From: Bacteroidota bacterium
GTDB lineage: Bacteria; Bacteroidota; Bacteroidia; Flavobacteriales; Flavobacteriaceae
Assembly: GCA_021793375.1 (NCBI GenBank)
Contig: JAJYSY010000003.1
Location: forward strand, 1 to 64,000
Direction of reading: 5' to 3'
Length of the DNA stretch: 64,000 nucleotides
Both the position numbers and the translations under genes were made by a program. Position 1 is the first letter of the stretch. Every line of letters starts with the position of its first letter. Below the pieces are notes generated by a model, which saw only the letters and a list, made by a program, of their open reading frames with translations, ran no database searches and was not told the origin of the DNA. Shown here piece after piece: positions 43,703 through 52,579 of this stretch.

Positions 43703-43716
43703 CGTTTTTGAAAACG
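43703..43716. promoter_or_regulatory. Short palindrome upstream of the Crp/Fnr gene
   Basis: Inverted repeat CGTTTT-TG-AAAACG, 22 bases before the start codon and just downstream of a minus-strand TATTTTTG box (43737-43730). It is placed where an autoregulatory operator could sit, but shorter than typical Crp/Fnr sites. Confidence 0.3.
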
Positions 43717-43775
43717 AAAAATTCTTTCTCAAAAATATAAAATTGTTTTCTTTAAAAGTATTCTTTTAATAAAAT

Positions 43776-45092
43776 TCAATTTTCATCATACAATAAAATC
43801 CAATCATTATGGCCAAAATAATTCCACTTTGCTTCCGCCATATCTACCTCCGGATCGATGAGTAGTTTTGCGTCATGACCATTTACTCTGGTATAAGCTT
43901 TAACATAAACAGCGATATCTTTTCCTTTTTCAGCGTATTCTTTTTTTAAGTGTTGAGCAAATTGCCAAATAATATCAGGTTTTGTGGCCGTTGCTGTAAT
44001 TTGTCTTGAAGTGAGATAATCTTTTTTATCGATAATTTTTTCTTTTCCTGTTTTTTTATCCACGATTTTAAAAGTGCTGTATCCTCCTCTGTTTCGTAGC
44101 ATCATTCGCCAACTCATTCTGTGTCCTTCTTCTGTCCATAAAACATCTCCTTTGATAAACCAATGCCTGAGCGGAAGAAATAATTGCACAGCAAACCAAA
44201 TGAATAAAAAATAAATTAAAGTGTTTTTATATTTTGGCAAGTGAATTTCTCCTTGATCATAAAAATCTTTTTGTTTAAAAAATATTTGTTGTAAAGTTTT
44301 CGGTGGAAAAAAGAAAAGAAATAATCCTATTCCCAAATAGGGGAAAATTCCAATTTGAAAAACTACACTATTAAACAAGTGAAAGAAAACCGCTGCGATA
44401 AAAGCAAATTTTCTTGTTTTTTTCCATAGCATTAAAGGAACAATCAGAAAATCAAAGAAAATTCCGAAATAAACTATACTCCAAATCACCCATTTTTGTT
44501 GAAGTATAGATCCTATCAAAAAATAATCTGATTTACTTCTCATCAAGTTTGTGGCTACTGTCCCGTCTAACCAATCAGGATATAGTTTTGCTATTGCAGC
44601 AAAAGTGTAAAAAACTCCCATTTGAAGAATAAATACAATGGGAACCCAATTGGGCATGGAATTGCTTTTTAATTCCGGATTTTTTTTAGCATCGATAGAA
44701 AAATATCGATTTGCCGGAACAATCATCATAAAAACACAAAGTAAAATCAGTAAATAATAATGATTATTATATCCTGTTTTTTGCATGAGATAGGTATAAA
44801 GCCACATTACAGTAAACATGGTTATAGAAATCCTGTATTTATAGCCCAACATTACACCCAATCCGAAAATTCCCATCAAGATAAAAAAGAGATACATCCA
44901 AATTCCGGGCAGCGGTTGGATAAAATCAAAACCAATAAAGTTAAAAGTGAATTTTGCGGGAAGAATTCTATTTTTCACATATCCTGTAAAAATTGATCCC
45001 CAAGATTGCGCCACAATTAAAAATCCGAAAATTATTCGAAAAACAATAAGTGCGGAATTGTCAATTCTTTTAAAAATCCACTGATTCAACAT
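43776..45092 (-). CDS. HTTM-domain membrane protein
   Basis: 438 residues. Horizontally transferred transmembrane (HTTM) domain, related to vitamin K-dependent gamma-glutamyl carboxylase. The N-terminal two thirds hold several membrane segments (LIVFRIIFGFLIVAQSW, WMYLFFILMGIFGLGVML, YYLLILLCVFMMIV, PYLGIGLFLFFFP), followed by a soluble C-terminal part (GHRMSWRMMLRNRGGYSTFKIVDKKTG). The conserved HxxxRM-type motif in EEGHRMSWRMM fits this family. A carboxylase or lipid-modifying activity is possible but unproven. It ends 3 bases... see neighbours: its start codon lies 3 bases after the ribF stop, so the two are co-transcribed. Confidence 0.85.
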   Translation of the reverse strand: MLNQWIFKRIDNSALIVFRIIFGFLIVAQSWGSIFTGYVKNRILPAKFTFNFIGFDFIQPLPGIWMYLFFILMGIFGLGVMLGYKYRISITMFTVMWLYTYLMQKTGYNNHYYLLILLCVFMMIVPANRYFSIDAKKNPELKSNSMPNWVPIVFILQMGVFYTFAAIAKLYPDWLDGTVATNLMRSKSDYFLIGSILQQKWVIWSIVYFGIFFDFLIVPLMLWKKTRKFAFIAAVFFHLFNSVVFQIGIFPYLGIGLFLFFFPPKTLQQIFFKQKDFYDQGEIHLPKYKNTLIYFLFIWFAVQLFLPLRHWFIKGDVLWTEEGHRMSWRMMLRNRGGYSTFKIVDKKTGKEKIIDKKDYLTSRQITATATKPDIIWQFAQHLKKEYAEKGKDIAVYVKAYTRVNGHDAKLLIDPEVDMAEAKWNYFGHNDWILLYDEN

Positions 45093-45095
45093 TTT

Positions 45096-46034
45096 TTATT
45101 TCATCTTAAATTTTTGAAGATATTTTTTTGTGAATATTTCATCTTCTTTCATCGCTGTGATTAATTCTGTTGTATTTGCAAATTTTTTCTCATCACGAAT
45201 ACGTTTTAAAAGATGAATTTGCAATGTTTTCCCATAAAGATCAGCATCTAAGTCAAAGAAAAAAGTTTCTATGGTTTGCTCCATTCCTCCAACTGTTGGA
45301 TTGGTTCCGATATTCATCATTCCAAAATACTCTTTTTCTTCAATTTTTGATTTTACAATATATACCCCTTGTTTCGGAATGAGTTTATATTTTTCTTCAA
45401 TAAATAAATTAGCTGTTGGATAACCTAATTTTTTTCCTAATTGTCTTCCTTTTACTACTTCTCCGGTTAACATAAAAGGTTTCCCCAAATAACGATTTGC
45501 TTTTTCTATATTTCCATTTTTTAAAGCTTTTCTAATTTTGGTAGAGCTCACACTTACATCATCAATATCTTGTTTAGAGATTTCTTCTACTTCAAAATCA
45601 TACTTTTCACCAAACTTTTTTAAATCTTCAATATCTGCGGTTCTATTTTTCCCGAAATGATGATCATAGCCAATAATTACGCGTTTTGCATTTAGTTTTC
45701 CTTTTAAGATTTTTTCAATATATTCTTGTGCATGCAAACGCGAAAATTCTTTTGAAAAAGGATAAACAATTAAATTATCTATTCCTGAATTTTTTAATAT
45801 TTCTATGCGTTCAGCAATGGTATTAATCAACTTTAAATCTACATTTTGTTGTAAAACCATTCTGGGATGAGGAAAAAAAGTCAAGATAGTAGATTCTAAA
45901 TTTCTCTGTTTTGCAGCATCCACTAATCTTTCTATTATTTTTTGATGTCCAATATGCACCCCATCAAAAGTTCCTATGGTGATAGCAGTAGGATTTTTTA
46001 ACGATATTTCAGTTTTATTTATGCTAAAATTCAT
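45096..46034 (-). CDS. ribF: Bifunctional riboflavin kinase/FAD synthetase
   Basis: 312 residues. Makes FMN and then FAD from riboflavin. N-terminal adenylyltransferase domain with GTFDGVHIGH at 21-30 (HxGH) and SSTKIRKAL; C-terminal riboflavin kinase domain with GRQLGKKLGYPTANL and MNIGTNPTVGG. Usual length. It starts divergently from the metalloprotease gene and is followed within 3 bases by the HTTM gene. Confidence 0.96.
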   Translation of the reverse strand: MNFSINKTEISLKNPTAITIGTFDGVHIGHQKIIERLVDAAKQRNLESTILTFFPHPRMVLQQNVDLKLINTIAERIEILKNSGIDNLIVYPFSKEFSRLHAQEYIEKILKGKLNAKRVIIGYDHHFGKNRTADIEDLKKFGEKYDFEVEEISKQDIDDVSVSSTKIRKALKNGNIEKANRYLGKPFMLTGEVVKGRQLGKKLGYPTANLFIEEKYKLIPKQGVYIVKSKIEEKEYFGMMNIGTNPTVGGMEQTIETFFFDLDADLYGKTLQIHLLKRIRDEKKFANTTELITAMKEDEIFTKKYLQKFKMK

Positions 46035-46041
46035 TTTAGAA

Positions 46042-46071
46042 TTAAAAAAGTGTGTAAAATTGTTAACTTTG
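46042..46071 (+). promoter_or_regulatory. Candidate promoter of the metalloprotease gene
   Basis: TTA (46042-46044), 19-base spacer, TAACTTTG (46064-46071), 17 bases before the chosen ATG at 46089. The upstream in-frame ATG at 46050 would lie inside this promoter, which argues for the later start. Confidence 0.5.
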
Positions 46072-46088
46072 GTAAAAATAATAATCTT

Positions 46089-48377
46089 ATGCGTACAAAT
46101 TTAAAGCAACTTATTACTCTTTTGCTGTTTTTTGTCTTTTTTTCAGGACTTACAGCACAAAATAATTATTGGACACTGATAAAAGAAGGAGATGTCCGAG
46201 AAAAAGAAAAATTAGACAGAAATACCACTCCGGAAAATTATCAATTATATAGGTTGAATTTAGAAGCTTTTAAACAAGAACTTGAAAATGCTCCCGTACG
46301 CGGAAAAATTCAAGGAAAATCTTCACATGTTATTTTATTTCCTACTCCTGAAGGAGAAATGCAACAATATAGAGTAACAGAATCCCCTATTATGCCTGAA
46401 GGTTTGTCTTCAAGATACGCAAATATCAAAACTTACAGCGCTGTTGGAATTGATGATCCTACAGCTACCATGCGTTTCAGTATTACACAATTCGGCTTGC
46501 ATAATATGTTAATGTCCGGTAGAGATGGGCAAAGTTTTATTGATCCTTACACCACAGATTTAGAGGATTATATTGTTTATTATAAAAGAAATCTTCCTGC
46601 TGATAAGCGTGAATTCAATTGTTATACAGAAGAAGGGCATATAGAAGCTCCTGAAGCTAATTTTGACGGAAAACCAAAAGCTTTAAGCACTGATGATTCC
46701 ACTTTAAGAACCTATCGTTTAGCACTTTCTGCCCATAAAGACTATGGAGATGTTTTTGCTGCTGATTCAGAAGAAGGAGAAGAAAAAGCAGATATTATGG
46801 CACAAATGGTAATTGCCATAAATCGTGTAAATGAAATTTATGAAAGAGATTTAGGAATCACTTTAGAATTTGTTGAAAATAATGATGATTTAATATTCCA
46901 CTCCGGAATTTCTGAAAATCCTTGGCAAGGATCTGATGGCGTTTGGGATTATATGATGGGAACTTTTAATGATAAAACCCAAGAAGTTCACGATGAAATT
47001 ATTGGTGATGAAAACTATGATGTTGGACACAACTTTAATACCTCTGAAGGAGGAAATGCAGGTTGTTTAACTTGTGTTTGCAGCTCCGGAGAAAAAGGAA
47101 GTGCGTACACCGGATTACCAAATCCACTTGGAGATGCTTTTTATGTTGATTTTGTTGCTCACGAATTTGGCCATCAATTTGGAGGGTGGCACGTGATGAA
47201 CACTTGCAGCAGAAGTGGGAGTGGACAAACAGAGGTTGAACCTGCCAGTGGAAGCACTATAATGGGATATGCTGGGTACTGTGAAATAAATATTCAATAC
47301 CAAAGTGATTCTCATTTTAATTATGTAAACATCAGAGATATTTCTGCTAATATTCAAGATGGTTCCAGCAGTGCTTGTCCTGAATTAATAGAAATTGAAA
47401 ATCAACTACCAACTGCTGATGCCGGAGAAGATTATACTATTCCTAAATCAACTGCTTTTGTATTGGTTGGAGAAGGAAGCGACCCTGATGGTGAAGAAGA
47501 AACGCTAACTTATGAATGGGCACAAAATGATCCGGAACAAGCTTACACCAACGGACCTTTAAATTCTGAATTGACCAGCGGAGCTATCTATAGATCATAT
47601 ACCCCGAAAGAAACTCCTGAGCGTTATTTTCCAGAAATCAACCAAGTCTTGGCAGGAAACTTAACCCCGGCCTGGGAAATGACTCCTGCTGTGGGTCGTG
47701 AATTAAATTTCTCTTTTGTGGTAAGAGATAACGGAAGTGGTTTTGCTGATGCTATTGGACAAACAGCTTCAGATGTAATGAAAATTACTGTTGATGGAGA
47801 TGCTGGACCTTTTGAGGTCACTTCTCAAAATGACTCAGATTTAGAAGTAGAATTTAATGCAACAGAAGAAATCACTTGGGAGGTTGCCAACACCGACAAT
47901 CAAGATATCAATGCACAAGAAGTAGATATTTTCTTGTCTGTTGACGGCGGTGATTTTGATATTGTTTTGGCTGAAGGCGTTCCAAATAATGGATCAGCAG
48001 AAATCACAATTCCTGAAATTGAAACCACTAATGCAAGAATTATGGTGAAAGCAAGTGATAATGTTTTCTTTGCTGTAAATCAGAAAAAATTTACCATTAC
48101 AGATGAATTAAGTGTAGAGAAAAATGAACTTGATAAACTCACTTTTTATCCTAACCCAAGCGATGGAAACTTTACAGTAAGCTTTAATCCTGTTTATGGA
48201 GACGAAGTAAATATTGAAGTTTATAGTTTAGAAGGAAAACTTGTTTTCAATCAGAACTTTGAAGGAGGAGCTAATTTTGAAAAAGAAATAAACTTAAAAA
48301 GTGCAAATGCAGGATTATATATTCTTCGTGTAAAAAATGGAAGTCATACAGTAAATAAAAAATTAATTATTCACTAA
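46089..48377 (+). CDS. T9SS-secreted reprolysin-like metalloprotease
   Basis: 762 residues from the ATG at 46089. The in-frame ATG at 46050 is rejected because signal peptide features begin only after the second Met. Signal peptide about 1-24 (LITLLLFFVFFSGLTAQ). A propeptide-like region precedes a metzincin domain with zinc motif HEFGHQFGGWH (His358, His362, His368) and Met-turn TIMGYAG. Then come Ig/PKD-like beta domains (ADAGEDYTIPKSTAFVLVGE, WEVANTDNQDINAQEVDIFL) and a type A T9SS sorting domain (LTFYPNPSDGNFTVSF ... NKKLIIH). Secreted protease for extracellular protein breakdown. Single gene with a terminator. Confidence 0.92.
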   Translation: MRTNLKQLITLLLFFVFFSGLTAQNNYWTLIKEGDVREKEKLDRNTTPENYQLYRLNLEAFKQELENAPVRGKIQGKSSHVILFPTPEGEMQQYRVTESPIMPEGLSSRYANIKTYSAVGIDDPTATMRFSITQFGLHNMLMSGRDGQSFIDPYTTDLEDYIVYYKRNLPADKREFNCYTEEGHIEAPEANFDGKPKALSTDDSTLRTYRLALSAHKDYGDVFAADSEEGEEKADIMAQMVIAINRVNEIYERDLGITLEFVENNDDLIFHSGISENPWQGSDGVWDYMMGTFNDKTQEVHDEIIGDENYDVGHNFNTSEGGNAGCLTCVCSSGEKGSAYTGLPNPLGDAFYVDFVAHEFGHQFGGWHVMNTCSRSGSGQTEVEPASGSTIMGYAGYCEINIQYQSDSHFNYVNIRDISANIQDGSSSACPELIEIENQLPTADAGEDYTIPKSTAFVLVGEGSDPDGEEETLTYEWAQNDPEQAYTNGPLNSELTSGAIYRSYTPKETPERYFPEINQVLAGNLTPAWEMTPAVGRELNFSFVVRDNGSGFADAIGQTASDVMKITVDGDAGPFEVTSQNDSDLEVEFNATEEITWEVANTDNQDINAQEVDIFLSVDGGDFDIVLAEGVPNNGSAEITIPEIETTNARIMVKASDNVFFAVNQKKFTITDELSVEKNELDKLTFYPNPSDGNFTVSFNPVYGDEVNIEVYSLEGKLVFNQNFEGGANFEKEINLKSANAGLYILRVKNGSHTVNKKLIIH

Positions 48378-48397
48378 TAATTTTTCAACAAAATAAG

Positions 48398-48431
48398 AAA
48401 GCCTTGCAGTGAAATTTGCAAGGCTTTTTTT
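48398..48431. terminator. Bidirectional terminator, metalloprotease versus pth
   Basis: 11-bp stem AAAGCCTTGCA / TGCAAGGCTTT with an 8-base loop and a T-run that reaches into the pth stop codon. Confidence 0.88.
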
Positions 48432-48996
48432 ATTGTCCGTTAAAAAAATTCATTGTTCTTTCTAATCCTATAGTTCCAAAGGATTTAATAGCTTCAACAG
48501 ATTTTTCCATTCTTTCTTTCAAAGCTTCTCTTTCCTCTGTATTCCATTCTCCCAAAACAAAATCCACTTGTCTTCCTCGAGAATAATCTGCTCCGATTCC
48601 AAAACGAAAACGCGGATATTTAGAAGTATTCAAAACTGCTTGTATATCTTTTAATCCATTATGTCCGCCATCGCTTCCTCTTGCTTTTATGCGAATTTCT
48701 CCAAAAGGAATATTGACATCATCTACAAGCACCAATAAATTTTCTGAAGAAATTTTTTCTTCATCCAACCAATACCTCACTGCTTTTCCGCTGAGATTCA
48801 TCATAGTGTTGGGTTTTATCAGAATAAAAGTTCTCCCTTTAAACTTATATTCTGCTCGATCAGCCAAACGCTCTGTTTCAAAAGAAATATTTTCTTTTTT
48901 TGCTAAATGATCTAAGATTTTAAAACCGATATTATGTCGAGTTTCTTCATATTTTTCGCCAATATTTCCTAAACCAACTATCAAAAACTTTCTCAT
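48430..48996 (-). CDS. pth: Peptidyl-tRNA hydrolase
   Basis: 188 residues. Releases tRNA from prematurely dropped peptidyl-tRNA. VGLGNIGEKYEETRHNIGF with catalytic His21, KPNTMMNLSGKAV (substrate Asn), VDDVNIPFGEIRIKARGSDGGHNGLKDI (Asp93). It follows rplY on the same strand, but a terminator hairpin lies in the 88-base gap. Confidence 0.96.
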   Translation of the reverse strand: MRKFLIVGLGNIGEKYEETRHNIGFKILDHLAKKENISFETERLADRAEYKFKGRTFILIKPNTMMNLSGKAVRYWLDEEKISSENLLVLVDDVNIPFGEIRIKARGSDGGHNGLKDIQAVLNTSKYPRFRFGIGADYSRGRQVDFVLGEWNTEEREALKERMEKSVEAIKSFGTIGLERTMNFFNGQ

Positions 48997-49034
48997 ATTA
49001 ATTTATTTTTCGATAAAATTATATTTAAAAAAAT

Positions 49035-49064
49035 AAAGCATCCGTTTTTAGCGGATGCTTTTTT
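49035..49064. terminator. Terminator between rplY and pth
   Basis: Stem AAGCATCCG / CGGATGCTT with a short T-rich loop and T-runs on both sides, 21 bases beyond the rplY stop. pth, further along the same strand, may therefore depend partly on read-through. Confidence 0.85.
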
Positions 49065-49084
49065 ATGATAAAACTCAAAAGAGT

Positions 49085-49738
49085 TTAGTTTTCTTCTTCA
49101 GAAGCTTCTTCTGTCTCTTCTGCTTCTTCTGTTTGTTCAGTTGCCGGCACTTCCGCATCTTCTTCTTCAACATCAGCTTCAAGTGCTTCAAGGTCTCTTG
49201 GAGCATTAACCATACAAATTACCTCGTCATCATCGTGAAGAATTTCGTATTTATCACTTGCTGCTTCCGTTACATATAGGTTATCACCAATTTCAAGTTT
49301 ACTAATATCTACCTCGATATAATCCGGCAAATCACTAACCAATCCACGAACATCCATTCTTCTTAAGTTCGTTAAGAATAAACCTCCACTCTTCACACCA
49401 ATTGGCTGACCAACTGTTTGAACAGGGATTGTCATTGTAATCGGCTCTTCATCATCAAACTGATAGAAGTCCATATGAAGGATGCTATCTGTAACCGGAT
49501 GAAATTGAATGTCTTGAAGAACAGCATTAATTGTTTTTTCTCCAAGCTTTAACTTAACGGTATGAACGTCAGAGGTATAAACTAAAGGTTCAAAATCGAT
49601 TTCTGATGCTGAGAAATGTATTACATTGTCATGTCCTCCGTATAATACGCAAGGAACCTGTCCAGCATCGCGTAAGGCTCTTGTTGCTTTTTTACCTACG
49701 CTTTCTCTTTTAGATCCATTGATCGTAATTGACTTCAT
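49085..49738 (-). CDS. rplY: 50S ribosomal protein L25 (Ctc/TL5 type)
   Basis: 217 residues. Binds 5S rRNA. N-terminal L25 domain (RESVGKKATRALRDAGQVPCVLYGG) and a C-terminal TL5/Ctc beta domain (MTIPVQTVGQPIGVKSGG, RRMDVRGLVSDLPDYIEVDISKLEIGDNL). The tail after about residue 180 is a run of Glu and Ala/Thr, often seen in Bacteroidota L25. It lies 65 bases after prs, an arrangement (prs-rplY-pth) shared by many bacteria. Confidence 0.96.
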   Translation of the reverse strand: MKSITINGSKRESVGKKATRALRDAGQVPCVLYGGHDNVIHFSASEIDFEPLVYTSDVHTVKLKLGEKTINAVLQDIQFHPVTDSILHMDFYQFDDEEPITMTIPVQTVGQPIGVKSGGLFLTNLRRMDVRGLVSDLPDYIEVDISKLEIGDNLYVTEAASDKYEILHDDDEVICMVNAPRDLEALEADVEEEDAEVPATEQTEEAEETEEASEEEN

Positions 49739-49803
49739 TCTAAAATATTTAGATTAAAATTTATAATTATTTCCTCATTTTTCTCCTTGAGGAAGAAGGA
49801 GTA

Positions 49804-50748
49804 TTACATTAAAAATTTAACACTGATGGATTCGTGTTCATGAACTCTTTTCATCACATCAGCAAATAAAGGTGCGCAAGATACAACTTTAATTTTATTT
49901 GACTGCTTTTTAAGTGGAATAGAATCTGTTACAATCAATTCTTGTAATTTGGATTTCTCCAATCTTTCATAAGCATTTCCGGAAAGTACAGGATGCGTAC
50001 AAATAGCACGCACGCTTTTGGCTCCTCTATCCATCATTAAATCTGCTGCTCTGGTCAGGGTTCCGGCGGTATCTACCATATCATCCACAATGATGACATC
50101 TTTATTTTCTACCTTTCCTATTAATTCCATATGCGAAATCACATTGGCTTGCTCTCGTTGTTTATAGCAAATTACCACATCACTTCCCAATTCTTTGGAA
50201 TAGGCATAAGCTCTTTTAGAACCGCCCATATCCGGAGAAGCCATAGTTAGATCTGATAAGTTTAACTTTCTTAGATGCGGTAAAAATATGGTTGAAGCAT
50301 ACAAATGATCTACAGGAACTTCAAAAAAGCCTTGAATTTGATCAGCGTGCAAATCCATTGTAATAATTCTTGTAGCTCCTGCTGTTTCCAGCATTTTTGC
50401 CATAAGCTTAGCAGCAATTGGTACACGAGGCTTGTCTTTTCGATCTTGACGAGCCCATCCAAAATAAGGGATTACAGCATTTATATGCAATGCTGAAGCG
50501 CGTTTTGCCGCATCGAGCATCAACAGCATTTCCATTAAATTTTCACTACTCGGAAAAGTAGAACCAATTATAAAAACACGAGCTCCGCGCAGAGATTCTT
50601 CAAAAGAAGGCTGGAATTCTCCGTCGCTATACCTTGAAATAATTACGTTTCCTAATTCAACTCCGTATGATTTTGCGATTTTTTCAGCCAAATCTTTGCT
50701 TTGTGTACAAGAAAAGATTTTGACTTTGGACATCTGTGGTGAAGACAT
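49804..50748 (-). CDS. prs: Ribose-phosphate pyrophosphokinase
   Basis: 314 residues from the ATG at 50748. A longer frame begins at 50787 but that ATG falls in the -7 box, and homologues start near MSSPQMSKVKIFSC. Makes PRPP for purine, pyrimidine, NAD, His and Trp synthesis. Motifs: DGEFQPSFEESLRG, WARQDRKDKPRVPIAAKL, TMDLHADQIQGFF, and the PRPP loop VIVDDMVDTAGTL. Confidence 0.95.
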   Translation of the reverse strand: MSSPQMSKVKIFSCTQSKDLAEKIAKSYGVELGNVIISRYSDGEFQPSFEESLRGARVFIIGSTFPSSENLMEMLLMLDAAKRASALHINAVIPYFGWARQDRKDKPRVPIAAKLMAKMLETAGATRIITMDLHADQIQGFFEVPVDHLYASTIFLPHLRKLNLSDLTMASPDMGGSKRAYAYSKELGSDVVICYKQREQANVISHMELIGKVENKDVIIVDDMVDTAGTLTRAADLMMDRGAKSVRAICTHPVLSGNAYERLEKSKLQELIVTDSIPLKKQSNKIKVVSCAPLFADVMKRVHEHESISVKFLM

Positions 50749-50784
50749 TGTGAGTTTTTTATGTTGTCTATTTATAATAGATTG

Positions 50785-50792
50785 CAAAGGTA
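50785..50792 (-). promoter_or_regulatory. -7 box of prs
   Basis: TACCTTTG on the minus strand, a perfect TAnnTTTG, 36 bases before the ATG at 50748. No TTG at the -33 position. Confidence 0.5.
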
Positions 50793-50835
50793 TAAATTAA
50801 TTTAGTTTATGTTGAATATTATTTTGCATAAATCA

Positions 50836-50865
50836 TTAATTAATAAAAAATATTATTTACTTTTG
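50836..50865 (+). promoter_or_regulatory. Candidate promoter of tRNA-Leu
   Basis: TTA (50836-50838), 19-base spacer, TACTTTTG (50858-50865), 18 bases before the mature tRNA. Confidence 0.5.
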
Positions 50866-50883
50866 CCTCGCATTTACAAATTT

Positions 50884-50967
50884 GCTCGAGTGGCGGAATT
50901 GGTAGACGCGTTGGATTCAAAATCCAATATCTTCACCGATGTGTGGGTTCGATTCCCACCTCGAGTA
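50884..50967 (+). tRNA. tRNA-Leu (CAA)
   Basis: 84-nt class II tRNA with a long variable arm. Acceptor GCTCGAG / CTCGAGT (first pair G-U), anticodon stem TTGGA / TCCAA with loop TTCAAAA, T-stem GTGGG / CCCAC with loop TTCGATT. The anticodon CAA reads UUG. CCA is not encoded. Confidence 0.94.
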
Positions 50968-50974
50968 CTAAATC

Positions 50975-51028
50975 AAACGCTAACTGGTTGATTTCCAATA
51001 AATTGACTTTTTAGCGTTTTGTTTTTTA
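50975..51028 (+). terminator. Terminator of tRNA-Leu
   Basis: 9-bp stem AAACGCTAA / TTAGCGTTT with a 27-base loop, then GTTTTTT. Confidence 0.65.
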
Positions 51029-51058
51029 TACGATTACTCATACTTTTCTTCTAAAAAC

Positions 51059-52579
51059 TTACATCCAAGCTTTTGTAGAACTTTCAATTTTGTACAACAT
51101 ATAGTTGAGGTCTTTTAGAAAATCTGTTGACATTGCCCGCATTTTTAAACCTCCGCCGGCGGTATGAAAAGTTATATTATAAAGTCCTCTTCGCTTATAC
51201 CAAAAAGGTTGTTGAACACTGATGCCTTCCATTTTAAACAATTCTATGATTTCAGTTTTTTGCGTCCATAACCCTTGATTTATCACTAAAAAATCTTCTG
51301 AAATACTGAGCTTTATTGTTTTGTAAAGAAAATATTGATAAGGCAATAACACCAATAAAATTATTGCTGTAATAATAGATAGTCCTATTATGTTTTTTAA
51401 ATCATACATCAAGTAATTTAAAATCCAAACTGCTAAAATTCCCAATCCGATTAAAATATATCTTCTGTTAATCCACACTAAATGTGGTGTTATGTGTTTA
51501 GATTGAACAGATAAATTTTTGGTATATAAAAATGATTTCACTTTTTCTAAAATCTCAATTCCCAATCCCGGAGTAATGATTTTACTTTTTCCTAAATCAT
51601 TTTGACTGCTCGCCAAGAAAAACTGAGCTTCAAATAAATTTAATTTCTTTTGAATAGGGTTGGTTATTATTTTTAAAACCTGAAGTCGTTTAGCTTGAAA
51701 AGAAACTTTTGTGTTGGTTTTTAATCCCATTTCTATTTCCAAGTTTTTCGGATTTTGCTTGAGATTTAAATTAAAATGACGAATTACTACTTCTCCAATA
51801 GTGACTAAAATACTCAGCAGAAAAATAAAGGAAATAGAAAACAGTAAAATCAATAAATCTCCGGAAACATTTTCATAAAAATTATCAAATTCATTTTCTG
51901 TGGGCAGATAAGAACTAAAATAACTTTCCACTTGATTATAAATAGAAGAAGCAAACACAAAAATCAATAAAAATCCTCTGAGATAACTTCGGGTTAATCC
52001 GATTTTTATCAAGGTAAACAAACTGACTTGATATTTCCAAAATTCTTTGGATGTAGAGGAAGTTTTTTCTGCTGTATTTTCCGTGGAACTCTCCTCCTCT
52101 TCAAAGGATTCATTTTTAAGATGGGTTAATATTTCTGCTATTTTTTTAGCCTCTTTTTCTTGTAGAGCATGAATATGAATTTCATCTTTTTTACTTCCGG
52201 CAGTATCGATATTTAATCCGTAAACTTTTATTAAGCGTTGAAGAATAGAGCGTTTTAAATCTACTTGTTGAATTTTATCAAAAGGAATTCTAATCGATTC
52301 CGAAGAAAAAACTCCTTTTTCTAAAACAAACTTTTGGTCTTTATAATCTATATAAAAAGTAAAATTTCGATAATAAAAGAAGCTGTAAATCACTCCTAAA
52401 ACTCCCAAAACAGGTAAAGCTAAAAAGCTGTAAAATCGAACTTCTTCAGAACTGCTTACAAAAGCCAAAACCAAAAACGGCCAAAAAGCTCTTATAAATC
52501 TATAAGAAGATTTGAAAAATATCAATAAAACTCCTGAAACCTCTTGTTTTTTAGGCTGTTGAAATTCTTGTTCAAGCAT
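51059..52579 (-). CDS. PH-domain membrane protein, YdbT-like
   Basis: 506 residues. Several membrane helices (AFWPFLVLAFVSSSEEV, FLALPVLGVLGVIYSFFYY, LLILLFSISFIFLLSILVTIG, ILIGLGILAVWILNYLM, IIGLSIITAIILLVLLPYQYFLY) alternate with three bacterial PH (bPH2) modules marked by FDKIQQVDLKRSILQRL-type strands, SFQAKRLQVLKIITNPIQKKL and ISVQQPFWYKRRGLYNITFHTAGG. It resembles Bacillus YdbT, which pairs with YdbS. Its start overlaps the YdbS-like gene stop by 8 bases. The family is linked to resistance to certain bacteriocins in Bacillus; the role here is unknown. Confidence 0.85.
   Translation of the reverse strand: MLEQEFQQPKKQEVSGVLLIFFKSSYRFIRAFWPFLVLAFVSSSEEVRFYSFLALPVLGVLGVIYSFFYYRNFTFYIDYKDQKFVLEKGVFSSESIRIPFDKIQQVDLKRSILQRLIKVYGLNIDTAGSKKDEIHIHALQEKEAKKIAEILTHLKNESFEEEESSTENTAEKTSSTSKEFWKYQVSLFTLIKIGLTRSYLRGFLLIFVFASSIYNQVESYFSSYLPTENEFDNFYENVSGDLLILLFSISFIFLLSILVTIGEVVIRHFNLNLKQNPKNLEIEMGLKTNTKVSFQAKRLQVLKIITNPIQKKLNLFEAQFFLASSQNDLGKSKIITPGLGIEILEKVKSFLYTKNLSVQSKHITPHLVWINRRYILIGLGILAVWILNYLMYDLKNIIGLSIITAIILLVLLPYQYFLYKTIKLSISEDFLVINQGLWTQKTEIIELFKMEGISVQQPFWYKRRGLYNITFHTAGGGLKMRAMSTDFLKDLNYMLYKIESSTKAWM

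Noticed and set aside
46050-46088. Upstream start of the metalloprotease frame
   Set aside because: The extra residues precede a complete signal peptide and overlap the promoter.
50884-50967. Unusual G-U first acceptor pair in tRNA-Leu
   Set aside because: The rest of the cloverleaf is intact and I recall similar ends in related tRNAs, so it is not evidence of a pseudo-tRNA.
50809-50991. 60-residue ORF on the plus strand after prs
   Set aside because: It runs straight through tRNA-Leu and its promoter, so it is a chance frame.
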